NCBI GenBank assembly: GCA_012932295.1
Contig: JAAONU010000016.1
Location: 37,479,241 to 37,543,240, forward strand
From: Cyclina sinensis
Lineage: Eukaryota; Mollusca; Bivalvia; Venerida; Veneridae
Direction of reading: 5' to 3'
DNA length: 64,000 nt
Positions within the stretch are counted from its first letter, which is position 1, and the number at the start of each line of letters is the position of its first letter. This document shows, piece after piece, positions 13,301 through 23,368 of the stretch. The notes below the pieces were generated by a model that searched no databases, was not told the origin of the DNA, and saw only the letters and a program-made list of their open reading frames with translations. The translations under genes and the position numbers were made by a program.

Positions 13301-16300
13301 TTCAGCTTCTTTCAATAGACAACCTTGATGCCACCTTTACTATTTCCGAGACAGACATAGCTCAGACCTTGTTACATACAATCACAGTGACTGATCCTGT
13401 TGACCAGTGGTTTTGTTACTCAGGCTGGGGCTCGACAGATCCATTCATGCTAAAAGCAATTTCTACAACATGTAAGTACTGTGAATTATGCAGACACATT
13501 TGAAATATATGGAGTTTTTACCTTGTTCAGTGAGACAGTGCTAGGAATACTGAATATTTATTAAAAGTCAGCATTCAGAAATGTTTCGGCATTAGCTGAT
13601 AGCCCACTTATTCAGACATACCAACATTCTTTTTTTTTCTACTGTACGAAAATCTTTATACTCAGGGCATCTTTACACATTTAACCAGGCTTAGGAGAGA
13701 ACTAGCCTCATGATTAAAAACCTTTGAGAAGGTGCTCCATGCTCAAATTTATACTCGGTACTCAAGTTGGAGAAAATTCTCAAAAAGTCTGTGATTGTAA
13801 AACTTTTGAAATCGAGTACAAGCTCAAACAGTTTTATAATCATGCTTTGAGCACGGTTCTCCACTGAGAATAAGTTTGAGCAGAGAGTACAAGATCTGAG
13901 CTTGAGAATGAGAAAGCTGTATTATAAATCATGGGGCCAGGTGTTATGCGGCCTGGTGTAACTGTGTAACTAGATTTCCGTAACTTGTAAAATAAGAAAA
14001 AACAAAGAAAGTAAAACTCTGCTAGCTATTGTCATACAGACAACAGATAAAAAAATGAGAATATATTCAACTTTAAATGACTCATTCATTTTTTTTCTTT
14101 TTCATAAGCATTTGAAATTATTTAAAGGGGTCAGCTATTCTACATCATTTTTTCCAATCCACTTATACCAAAGCTCTTGAATCAAAATTAGTTGTAACCA
14201 AGTGAAATAGGCTTCTAAGGCACAGACCAATTCTTGTATTATTCCGATTTCCAGCATAAAATGGAATTGAGACTGATTAAATTCAACTAATCATGATAGA
14301 AAATTAACAATAATGCATTATGAAAAACATTTCTCAGTCTCTTCATGAATGAAAAATATACTGCAATGAAAGACTGTGATTCTTCCAAAATTTTTTTGCA
14401 TCTGTTGCTGTTTCAAAGAATCACCATTTTACTACATTATATTAGTTAAAATATCTGCAGTAGAGAAAACTAAATATCTACCTTATTTTTACACGCTGAT
14501 CACCTGTTTTCAGCTCATGACTTTTACCTGGTGGAGCACGGTGGAGCTGACTTTGACAGCACTCCATACTATGGGTCTTTGGAAGTAAATGTGTTGAGAA
14601 CAAATCTACATTAGATTTAACACACTGTCTGTTTTCAGCATATGGCTTTTACCTGGTGGAGCACGGTGGAGCTAACTTTGACAGCACTTCATACTATGGG
14701 TCTTTGGAAGTAAATGTGTTGAGAACAAATCTACATTAGATTTAACACACTGTCTGTTTTCAGCATATTGCTTTTACCTGGTGGAGCACGGTGGAGCTGA
14801 CTTTGACAGCACTCCATACTATGGGTCTTTGGAAGTAAATGTGTTGAGAACAAATCTACATTAGATTTTACACACTGTCTGTTTTCAGCATATGGCTTTT
14901 ACCTGGTGGAGCACGGTGGAACTAACTTTGACAGCACTCCATACTATAGGCCTTTGGAAGTAAATGTGTTGAGAACAAATCTACATTAGATTTAACACAC
15001 TGTCTGTTTTCAGCATATGGCTTTTACCTGGTAGAGCATGGTGGAGCTAACTTTGACAGCACTCCATACTATGGGTCTTTGCAAGTAACATGTGTTGAGA
15101 ACAAAGTGACATCAACTGCAACTGTCACAGGGAATATACAGGTGTACGTAACAAAGAACCAACCACCAACCATAACAAACCTTGATGGTAAAAAGCTACT
15201 AAATTTACTATAACCTGTCTAAGTTTTCATTTGTCTTTTATTAGGAATTTTGAGTCACCAAAGTTTGTTTAAGACATTACCAGTAATTTAGGGTGGATGA
15301 GAAATCTACAAGACTTTTTGTTTTTTGTAAGAAGAAGCATTATTAAATTTGTCTTTTAACAATTAAGTTCTAATTATTGTTTTTTTCAGTCTATTTGTAC
15401 AAGTTATTATTAAATTTTTTCATTTGCATCCTTCTCTGAAACATAATATTCATGCTATATGAATTTTTTGGCATTTGTTTTTCAGCGTCAGTTGGGGTAG
15501 ATGCTGAGACGGCTTTTAAAGGTGATTCTGTTTATAAAGTGACAGCCACAGACCCAGAGAATGAAATTGTGACCTTCACTATGACCTGTTCAACAGGTGG
15601 CAGTACCGACACAGACACCTTTGCAATGCTCGCAAGTAAGAGTTGCTGTTAGTTAAACAATATATGCAAAATATATATGCTCCCCACAAAGAATAGGGGG
15701 ATATTTTTTGTTTCTAATCAGTTCTTTCAGAACACATGGGCACATGGACTTGGTTGTTAGGTTGGCTCCAGAGGATTAAAGGTCAAGGTCTTAGGGATCT
15801 GTACTATGAAAACTGTTTCCAATTAATAACTGCATCCTGGACCTTCAAAGTTTACAAGATGGTTGGATATGTAAGAACCCTACTGCATTTTGGCACACAG
15901 GGTCAAAGGTCAAGCTCCCAGGGGTCTGACATCAGTTTCGTGCTGACAGCTCTTGTTTTGCATACAAGGAGAAATGTTTGAAAAATATCAGTAGTAATAA
16001 TCGAATCATATGAATCTTATCAGTCGAAAAAAATAATGAGTTTTTAAGTAACCTTAGAATATATTTGTTCACAGCTTAATGCCTATCTGCTATTTGAAAG
16101 CAGCCTTTTTCATTTACCAAGTACTTAATTATATGCTATTGCTTGGCCACAAATTATTTGGAACAGTTTTGAAAATTACAAAAGTTTATATACAAAATTA
16201 ACAATACATACAGATGGAGATGTTGTACTGAAGAAGTTTTTGACAAGGACCACAAACTACCAGTTTGACTGTCAAGTGACAGCTACAGATTCCCATGGAA

Positions 16301-19300
16301 ATGAAGATGGCCCTAACAATCTTCATATTTACATTACCAGTAAGATGGAAACTATTTTTATTTAAATTCTTTAAAACAAAATGGAAAAATTATTGTAATC
16401 TTTATATCATTAAATTCTGTGTTTGAACCACAGCTCTTTAGTATAAGAGCACAGTCTACAAAACTGAATGTAGGGACTGGTATTGAACTTTACTTGTAAA
16501 CAGCTAAATCTCTTGAATACAGAATGGTACCCACATTTAATTTGCACAAACACTGCATCTTTTTTGAATAGCATACTGATTGGAACTTGAAAATGTAGCA
16601 TCTGAATATTTTTGTAATACCATGTTATATGATATACTATTCAGTAAGTGTATTTTTTACACTTTTTGCATTTTTTGTTACTTTATAGTACATACTATAT
16701 ACACATTGTGCCATCTTTTATTCAGATAGGGAGGATGTAGGGGACATTCAAAGTTCACTCTCCTCAATTCAACTGGCCCAGATTATTTAGTGCCCTGAAA
16801 AAATTACCCCCTATCCTGTCTCTACCCTACACACCACAAATTTTCTGGATCTAGGCTTGTGATGTGTGTTTTGTTTGCTTCAGATATTAATAACCTGGTA
16901 ACTATATCAAACATGCCACCAGCACCTATACAACTGATGGAGAATATGCCAGTAGGAACGTCACTATACAAGTTTGAGTATGCTGATGTTGACAAGGGTG
17001 CACTTGACACAAAAACGTGGACTATGTCATTTAATGATGTCACAGCCAGTCGCTACTTTACCATTGATCCTGACAGTAAGTTAAGAAATCCTTCCAACTA
17101 AACATGTTACATTTGTATTATTTTGTGCCAAAGAAATTTATATGAGGGAAAATAAAACAATTCTAAATAATGAGGAGGTATTTTAATATCAGGATGTGTT
17201 ACTACAAAATATTTTTATATGTCCATCAAAAGCAAGAAGTATTATGGGTGAGTTGACAGTCTAGGTTTGTCCATATATTCTCCACTGTCTAAGTCAGCGA
17301 ATTTTTATGGATCTTAATCTCTGTGATAATGTTTGTGCACATTATATCTCAGCCAAGTTCAAGCCTCGTCTTTTCTCTAGGTAGAAGAGTTTTCATCAGA
17401 ACTTGAAATACAAGTATATTCAATTTTGTTGATTTTTATGAGGGGTTAAATAGGTTTTAACTAAAATCATTTGTACACTTGCTTCGAATTTATATCTGAT
17501 TTAGATTCATAGGTATGTATTTGCAATACTGGTAGGCAGTATTCTAGTATATCCATACCATAATAAATTTTGTTATTTGTTGCCTCTAAGTTATTTTGTA
17601 TGGAAGAAGTGTAACTCTGATATCACATTATGCATGTATTTATTAGGAAGATACATAAGCTAATGTTTGTGTCATTCAGATAGGTTCGAAAGTACATAAA
17701 ATAGATACAACTTAGTTGGTAATTGAGACAAATTTTTCCAGCTGGAGTGCTTTCCCTTGCATTTTCTGAAATCAACGCAGAAGAGGTGGGAGTGAACACA
17801 ATCTATACACTGAATATTTCTGTTGGCGATGTGAAAAGTAGTGCATGGGAAACTCTAGATATACAGATCATTAATGAGAATGAAGCACCATGGTTCACAG
17901 AGGATTACTACACCATCGAAGCAGATGAAAATGTTGTATGTTTATTCTTTAAAATAGGATGATGAAATTTCTTCACCAGTAACTGTTATTACAGGTCTAG
18001 TTTAAGAGTACCAGTATAAATTAATCACAAATTTTATATCTGAGGACAATCACATCCATACACTATCCGGCATTTAAGATGTATACTTCTGTGTAAGATT
18101 AAGTAGTGTACCATTTAGAATATAAAAGTATCTTTCATGTATTTGAGATACAGATTGGCCAATCTGGACCAAGGGCATCTTCATTTATACAGGATTGAGA
18201 TGCCTCTAATCACCTAATCTGAACCTCAATACAGGATTGTAACTTTTTCATTTATACCATATTTCTTCTGTGAATATATTGATAAAGTAAAACTTTTCAT
18301 TTTTTTGGCTTTTTGATAGTAATACACAGATCTTACTGACCACATGACTGATGGTGTCATCTTGATGTCACTTTGTTAGTAAACAATAAAAGTTAAAAAC
18401 CTCAACGGTTTCATTTGACAAATCTAACCTGGGTGTGTAAGCCTTATCCAGTATGCAAGAATTTTTAGTGGAACAATACATCATTATTACACAGTGTCTT
18501 AGCAAGCTGGTCAACTGGTGTACTTGATTTAATATTTTTAGGATGGTACCGTAATTACTGATGGAAGTATGTTTGAATTCAAAGATGAAGACCTTAATGA
18601 TACTGGAAACGCATATGAAGAACACTTTTTTTCATTAGACTGTGACAATGTCACAAACACTCAGAGGCTTTATATGAATACTGACTCCGGAGAAATTCAG
18701 TTTAAAGGAGACTTTGACCTTGACACTGCTGGAACACCGTCTGATTTGGAATGTACCATAACAATCACAGATAAATATGAGCTTTCGGATTCGGCAACAC
18801 TCTATATTCATATAAAAAACGTGAACGAATTCAGTCCCGTATTTACCCACAGCTCCTACTCATTTTATCTTGCGTCAAATACGATAGTGGGGACGTACCT
18901 TACAACAGTATCTGCTATAGATTACGACTCAAGTGATGATGACGATGATGAAATAATATATACTATGGATCATTCAGGCACATCAGATGGTGCGGAAATC
19001 TTGGCAGTGAACTATAATGGTGCCATATACACTGCAGAATCACTCGACACATATATGGGAAATACGATCAGTCCAATCTATGTAATAGCCTCAAACAACG
19101 ATACAGGATTGAGTAACACAGCTACTATCACCATAGAGATCCCTGCAACTACAACAACAAGTACTACAACAACGGACCGAAATAAAGGTGTGTTTGAAAG
19201 AGCATTGATGTCAGTTTAACTAGAAAACAGTTAAAATGGTGATTATTTAATCTTTGGTAAACAAAATGCCTGGGTTCTCATTACCTGAACAGATCCATAA

Positions 19301-21712
19301 AATATGGTTTGTATTATTTACATGGGTAAGCCTTGACAGTTGTACATTTCTATTTTCATAATAGTTTTTAAAGTTTAGTTTTAGTTTATCTTTTAACAAA
19401 AGTTCATGGCTACAACTGGGAAAATGTCGGCAAAAAACATGTGTGAAATTATTTACCAAGAGACTTACAAATTCAGTGTAATTGGGTTTGCCCTTTTGAA
19501 TTCTCTTGTCAGTTTGAAAGTTGTTATTCTATATTTTTCAGTTGAGTACATATATTCCTAAGATGATATTGGCATTCAATCATTTCAGAATGCTTGGAGT
19601 TAAAGTATTTGGTAACATTTCGTCTGTTTCAGTTTGTATTTTCTTGTACAGAAAGGTAACCTTTGACCCCAAGATACTGTATGTAATTGGAGGTATGGAA
19701 TTAGCTACTATCACATATATTCTTGGAGAAATTAAAGGACTAATTTGTCAAACTCCTCAAATTCAAAATTGTCATTTTAGATTTTTACGAGGATCAGTGG
19801 AGTTACTACTGGCTTCTGGCAGCATTGTTTGGGATTACGTTAATTCTGGTTGCAATAGCTTTGGTTTTATTCCGAATCTGTAGACTTACAAGGATTGGAC
19901 CTTTCATCCAAAACTTATTCAGATCACCGCCTAAGTACATGTAAGTAGAATACAGATGCAAGAAAGCTGTTGACCAAACTTTGTCAGTGCGCTATGTTGT
20001 ATAGCGATACAGAATGCTAAAGACTATAAGTAGACCGTTGACCAAAGTTGAAGGCTATTGACCAATGTTTTAAGTGGCCTGTTGGTGAAGATTATAATTT
20101 TAGCCTATTGACTTACAATGTTAGTAGAATTTTGACCAAGGTTGTAAGTAACTGTAAGACAGTTAACAAAAAGCTTAAGGTTGTCAGAAGACGTTTTCTT
20201 CTCCTTTACAATGTCAGTCTATCTTCAATAGCAGTTGATGCTTTCCTCAAATTCATGACCACACTTTTTGGACAAAATTAGAAAAAAAAAAATACTGCAA
20301 ATTTAATGCTGAAATAAATATGCAACACTTAGCTGTACTGAATCTGAGTTTACTTTTCACAGCTGCATGTTGCCATAATGACCAAAGTCCAAGAAGAGTT
20401 AGTGTAGATAGACAAAGCCTTAACCATTCCAGAGACACTTCTGATTCTGTTTTTTAAAATGCCCAGTTCACTTCTGTAATTGAACCTGTATTTAACTTCC
20501 TTTACTTAAGACCATAAATAATCATACCAGAGACCCGATAAAACTACAGATCACTCCTTTGTATGTTTACCTGTGTTATAAAAACATGTCCAATTTTGAC
20601 TGGTCACTTTTTCAATTAAACAAATAATTAAGCTTGAAAATTTTCTTCAGAAGAAGTAGAACTTAAAAGAAGTAGAAACGGTCCAAGAAATAGTATCGTT
20701 AATAAAATTCATACCATTTGTTTGTGCACCATAGGAAACCCCCACCTGTTGGCTTTGGTGACAGAGGTTATGACTTGGCTAGTTTTGGATATAGACATAA
20801 ATATGCTGACGAGGATGCTGAAGTCGATGGCTGGTTGCTATCTAAACGTGACAAGAAACAGCAGAAGTTTAAGGTGAATATTGATGGTTGGTTGACTATA
20901 CTCTTAACCACGGTGCAGTTTGTTACAACACAAGTTTCACCCCTTTGAGCTGATATCTTCTGGGTTATTTAAATAGTTAAACATTACATGATAATGTCAT
21001 ATACTACTGGTACAAGACATTGCACTTCAGAAAAAATTATGCAAGTCTCCCTTTTCTTATTGTAACAGTTACAGAGAAATCAGTTTACACCAAATAGAAA
21101 TCATGTAAAATAGCCTAAGTCAGCATTAGTTCCAAGGTAGAAATGCATGTATTCATGTGAAAAGTAAAACTATTACAGACCTCAGAAACCAGTGATGGTC
21201 GGTATGGTACACCAAACAGTGGGTACGACATGTCCACTGAAATTAGGAAAGAACCAATCTATGAAATGTTTAAAGTTCCATCAGCAAGTACTGTACCAAA
21301 AGCAGCAAACTATCTACATCCCCACACTTCTACAAGGATCATACCAAGGTGAGGTATAATTTATTCTCTGTTATCAGAATCAAATGTTTTACAATCATCT
21401 GGGGAAAGGAAAGGAAGTCAGTCACAGTATGTTCTTTTGCATTGAATAATGAATGTTGTTGTTTTTTTTCGCCAAAATACAATTTAAAAAGAAAAACAAA
21501 ATATCAAATAACCAAATAAATTGTTGAACCTCAATTAGGCATTTTTCAAAAACCTGTGTACACTTGCCTTTGAGTTCATATTTAAATACATTTTTGAGTA
21601 ATATAATGAATTACCAATCCTAGATAATGCAGGATCAATATGTAATTAATGTTTCTTCATTATTTTCTCATGTTTCAGGAGTGAACGGAAGCCCTTCATG
21701 AGCAGACCATAG
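2609..21712 (+). CDS. Cadherin-repeat single-pass membrane protein, 3' part (15 exons)
   Basis: Exons: 2609-2684, 5349-5530, 9029-9196, 10519-10634, 13306-13471, 15014-15187, 15486-15635, 16214-16339, 16884-17075, 17742-17935, 18542-19187, 19781-19940, 20735-20873, 21179-21348, 21679-21712 (stop). All have AG acceptors and GT donors, and every phase joins without a stop, giving about 897 residues. The first visible exon begins in phase, so at least one exon lies left of the window. The protein has about six degenerate cadherin-like repeats, a Thr-rich stalk, a transmembrane helix and a cytoplasmic tail. Cadherin repeats are Ca-binding extracellular modules, so a cell-surface adhesion or receptor role at the plasma membrane is likely. 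The INENEAP and VNEFSP linkers and TATDPENE-like segments are the clearest signatures. Orthology to Fat, Dachsous or protocadherins is not established, and the tail has no catenin-binding region I recognise. Introns are rich in repeats. Confidence 0.85.
2868..3499 (+). repeat. 'CTCACCTGAGC' family element in intron 1
   Basis: It starts with a CTCAGTTGAGC...GTGCTCATGG hairpin, carries monomers with CACAGAGCTAAGATATTTAG, and ends with AGCAATCCAGGGCCATCATG and GCCCTCTTG. It lies wholly in the intron between cadherin-gene exons 1 and 2, in the gene's orientation. Confidence 0.75.
3590..4720 (+). repeat. Two adjacent short tandem arrays in intron 1
   Basis: Bases 3600-3720 and 3765-3865 are a diverged direct repeat (AATTTGTGTCAAAAT, GTGCATAAGTTCACATGCTG). 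Bases 4330-4720 hold three monomers of 142-146 bp starting at CAAGGGATTTTGAAAT (4352, 4494, 4640) with GCCTCAAAGGTCAAGGTCAC. A CCCTCCCCCC...AAAGTGGTTGGGGC stretch near 3916 looks like another hairpin start. No coding sequence was seen. Confidence 0.65.
5586..6548 (+). repeat. Hairpin-start element ('TACCCCC...GGGGGGTGTA') in intron 2
   Basis: It begins with the hairpin TACCCCCAAAACAAAGTTTGG..GGTGTA, followed by GGTTGGTCGGGCGG, tandem units with GAAAACTACTGGTTGGAATT, then a second unit type (CCATAACTTTTAAACC, AAGGTCAAGGTCACA). It ends near 6546 at TTCAGACTGCCTTGTC. It lies in the intron between exons 2 and 3. Confidence 0.7.
6553..7375 (+). repeat. Hairpin-start element ('CGCC...GGCG') with a 34-bp C-run, intron 2
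   Basis: The start is TGTCGCCCTTTCAAAG..CGGCGATACATAGG followed by TTTGTCCGTCAGTCCGTCAC. The body includes GGTCAAGGTCACATTTGACAG and GATCACCAGCAAGACCCC and closely matches 23848-24620. It ends in C-runs, the longest at 7276-7309. Reading frames across the C-runs give only Pro- or Gly-rich nonsense. Confidence 0.75.
7370..8040 (+). repeat. Tandem ~150-bp monomer array, intron 2
   Basis: Five monomers with TTCATACTT at 7558, 7692, 7844 and 7996 (spacing 134-152 bp), same family as 850-1325. The array directly abuts the previous element, so one may have inserted into the other. Confidence 0.8.
8220..8785 (+). repeat. Degenerate 'CTCACCTGAGC' family body, intron 2
   Basis: Recognisable by TGATGAAACTTGGAAGGGAT, TTACATGAAGCTTTACC, GAAACCAAAGGGCCTTAG and GCAGCATTGTCTAGTGGA. 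Both diagnostic ends are missing. It appears to be an old copy. Confidence 0.55.
10090..10450 (+). repeat. Dispersed repeat shared with 52.7 kb, intron 3
   Basis: TTCTAACACTATCTGCATTT, AAGAAGAAATTGACC and GATATATCTTACAAGTTATA are shared with 52690-52800. An internal palindrome (CAGGCCTGCGGCCTTTG) lies near 10383. The stretch lies between exons 3 and 4 and has no coding signal. Confidence 0.55.
10800..10920 (+). repeat. 30-bp minisatellite, four copies, intron 4
   Basis: Units start at CTGGACACGG/CTGGTCACGG (10811, 10841, 10871, 10901), exactly 30 bp apart. The period is a multiple of three, so one frame stays open (a KRSGHGFMNF-type repeat), but it is flanked by intronic sequence and has no splice sites. 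Confidence 0.8.
11189..11745 (+). repeat. Near-complete ~150-bp monomer element, intron 4
   Basis: It starts GGGAGGCATATAGTTTTTGA then TCAGTCCGTCC, carries three monomers (TTCATACTT near 11280, 11433, 11588; spacing 152-155 bp), and ends CAAAGGTCAAAGCACCAC, GGGGCATAGTCATATTACAG, TTCTTG. The GGAGGCATA and GGGGCATAGT ends mark this copy as the family reference here. Confidence 0.82.
12067..13036 (+). repeat. Complete 'CTCACCTGAGC' family element, intron 4
   Basis: The start hairpin is CTCACCTGAGC-AAAT-GCTCAGGGTGAG (12071-12097), followed by GTGTCCGACGTCCGTCAAC. The body has tandem units of about 300 bp containing AAATGACATCTCCTC and GAAATGTTCCTTA. The end is CAGATGAGCGATCCAGGGCC and ATTATGGCCCTCTTG. 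It lies between exons 4 and 5 in the gene's orientation. Confidence 0.82.
14504..15063 (+). repeat. 125-bp tandem duplication of the 5' half of exon 6 with its splice acceptor
   Basis: Four copies precede the real exon. Acceptor AGs lie at 14513, 14638, 14763, 14888 and 15013, exactly 125 bp apart. Each copy contains the exon-6 start (YGFYLVEHGG) up to AACAAA, then CTACATTAGATTTAACACAC leading to the next acceptor. Copies 1-4 lack a C that the fifth copy has (GTAAATGTG versus GTAACATGTG). This shifts the frame to an early TAG, so only copy 5 continues the protein. Confidence 0.92.
15014..19187 (+). other. Cadherin-like gene exons 6-11: central and membrane-proximal repeats
   Basis: Exon 6 (15014-15187) completes one repeat and ends near QPPTITNLD, the start of the next. 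Exons 7-8 carry VYKVTATDPENE and FDCQVTATDSHGNEDG, typical cadherin strands with Ca-ligand-like acidic residues. Exons 9-10 carry MENMPVGTSLYKFEYADVD, TGVLSLAFSEI and IINENEAPWF. Exon 11, the longest at 646 nt, holds FEFKDEDL, TITITDKYELSDSATLYI, the VNEFSPVF linker, then a last repeat with an Asp run (SSDDDDDE) and a Thr-rich stalk (PATTTTSTTTT) before the membrane. The canonical LDRE and DxNDN motifs are degenerate, so Ca binding may be partial. Confidence 0.85.
15677..15960 (+). repeat. Short hairpin-start element in intron 7
   Basis: It starts TGCTCCCCACAAAGAATAGG..GGA, contains AAAGGTCAAGGTCTTAGGG and AGGGTCAAAGGTCAAGC, and ends GCTGACAGCTCTTGTTTT. The CTCTTG end matches the other hairpin-ended families. 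Confidence 0.65.
19781..21712 (+). other. Cadherin-like gene exons 12-15: transmembrane helix and cytoplasmic tail
   Basis: Exon 12 encodes DFYEDQWSYYW, then an uninterrupted hydrophobic helix (LLAALFGITLILVAIALVLF), then a basic stop-transfer sequence (RICRLTR): a type I membrane anchor. Exons 13-15 encode a tail of roughly 135 residues with PPPVGFGDRGYD, a Lys-rich patch (KRDKKQQKFK), a Ser/Thr/Tyr-rich stretch (TSETSDGRYGTPNSGYD) and EPIYEMF, ending at KPFMSRP and a TAG at 21710-21712. The tyrosines are possible phosphorylation sites, but that is inference. No known tail family was recognised. Confidence 0.88.
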
Positions 21713-22390
21713 TGCCTGCTTTGAATTCTGCAAAAATGTCGACGTTTTGGACTGTTTTCTTTTTGTTTGACTATTTTAATAGTACGTTTATGTATTGACA
21801 ATAGATCTGACATATTACCAATTTTATTTCTTCTTACATTCTTTTGTCAGACTGAATCACGCTGAACAGATCTTCTAAACTGAAGGAAATAAAAGTAGTC
21901 TGATCACATATAACTACAGAGTGATCCATTTGTTGTTATCATAATAATGACTTTCAGTAAAAAGTTTAACAGAGAAAACCTTACAACTTTGACACTTCAC
22001 TACAGTTGTAACCCGATTCAGCACTAAATTATGGTATAAACAAATACATTCTTTGCTACCTTCTGTAGTTTTTTTCTATTGAAATATATCATACAATGAA
22101 AAATGCAATTCCACTACTAAAAAAATAAGTGAATGGTCTGTTAGCATGATTCAAAGAATAATATTTTGACTGTTTATGACTGAAATTATGTCTGAAAATA
22201 TTGTTTCGCCACATGCGTTTTGTAAATCTGTTAACACTATGTGATGCCATTGTGATATCCTGCTCCAGTCCTTACTGTATAATATGTACAAATTATTTTA
22301 ACAAAGTTTTAATTTTTATTTTGCTATCCAGTTTAAATTGTGTTGTGTATATGTGAAAGGATTTTGCAATAAAGTTTACATATATCTCAT
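21713..22390 (+). other. 3' untranslated region of the cadherin-like gene
   Basis: This AT-rich stretch has no open frame of note. It runs from the stop codon to just past an AATAAA at 22368-22373. The 3' end is inferred from that signal; an earlier AATAAA near 21888 could give a shorter transcript. Confidence 0.55.
22368..22373 (+). promoter_or_regulatory. Polyadenylation signal AATAAA
   Basis: A canonical hexamer about 660 bp after the stop codon of the cadherin-like gene, at the end of an AT-rich 3' region with no repeats. It is the best candidate for the main cleavage signal. Confidence 0.55.
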
Positions 22391-22613
22391 ACTGAACTTG
22401 AGTCATTTTGATGCAACAAACAGAAATTAAAGAAGTTTGGTCACTTCAGGGCAGCACTTGACTTTTCTGGCTTCAGGTGAGCTACAGGGACATGCTCCAC
22501 AAGACTATTTCTAAATTCTAAATTTGGCATGTGAAAGATAAATTACACCTTTCCTCCTCACCCCTTGTGATTTTATTGCAGACATTGTTCATTCATATTT
22601 CTTCATTTTATTA

Positions 22614-22800
22614 TGTCTCCCACCTCAAAGTTGGGTGGGAGACAAATTGCTGTTGTGCTTTATATCGGTTTGTCTGTTTGACAGTTTGTCTGCACTTCTT
22701 CTCCATAACCACTGGTTGGATTTCAATGGGGGGGCGGGGGAACATGTTTTTCTCAACAATCTCTAGTTGAAATTAAGTGTAGTCTCAAGGCTACCATGAC
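22614..22800 (+). repeat. Truncated hairpin-start element ('TGTCTCCCACC...GGTGGGAGACA')
   Basis: A near-perfect hairpin at 22614-22643, then TTTGTCTGTTTGACAGTTTG, then unique-looking sequence. It lies downstream of the cadherin-like gene's 3' end. From 22800 to 23369 I see only AT-rich sequence. Confidence 0.6.
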
Positions 22801-23368
22801 TGCTATACTAGTGACCCTTGTAAAACCATCAGAATATCATTCTGTAACTTCCAATGAGCACTTTCATTCTTACAAATTTATAAAAACATATTGCTTGGGT
22901 GACATACAATTGGTAAGGGCCATGATGTTTTTTCTTTACATGAAGGCTAACGTAAGTTTATCTATGTTAATTATCAGCAGCTGTTTGATTTATTTGAAAA
23001 AAAGTTTGCAGGAATCATAAGAACTGACCATACATGTAGTTTTTGCATATGGTTTCCGTATTTGGCACTGTTGACTATTTGTTGAATGAAAGTTTTTTGA
23101 TGTTTGTTTGTCAATGTAAGTTTTTCAGCATTATTTCTCAAACTCTATTAAATTTGGCCTGAATTCAGTGTAACATTACTTAATAAATTAGTATCAAGAG
23201 TTGTTCGGCTTCAATGATTTTGTCGAGTTCTGATGTTTTGGTGTTTATTCTTGACATTAAGGCTATTCTAAGTTACTTTGTGTTGTGTCTTGGCAAATGT
23301 TTGTGGGATTTCAAATAAAATTTGCACCACTAATAACTACCATAGACATTTGATGTTGTTTGTTTTTT

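Larger units (their letters stand above)
2609..13471 (+). other. Cadherin-like gene exons 1-5: N-terminal visible ectodomain
   Basis: Exons 1-2 encode a segment with the motif RQGDFIGW, followed by hydrophilic sequence ending in AIQAIYEE. I cannot assign it to a named domain; it looks like a beta-rich extracellular module. Exons 3-4 encode a degenerate cadherin-like repeat (INPGDTVGRITYEDAD). Exon 5 (13306-13471) begins another (FTISETDIAQTLLHTITVTD). Phases run 2/1, 1/2, 1/2, 0/0. Exon 1 needs an upstream exon ending in phase 1; none was seen in the repeat-filled first 2.6 kb. Confidence 0.75.

Noticed and set aside
14376..14588. Possible separate exon covering the first 125-bp copy
   Set aside because: The frame is offset from that of real exon 6; the copy is a partial exon duplicate with a frameshift.
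19521..19883. 120-residue plus-strand frame overlapping the transmembrane exon
   Set aside because: It is out of frame with the exon at 19781-19940, whose own frame encodes the transmembrane helix and joins both neighbours in phase.
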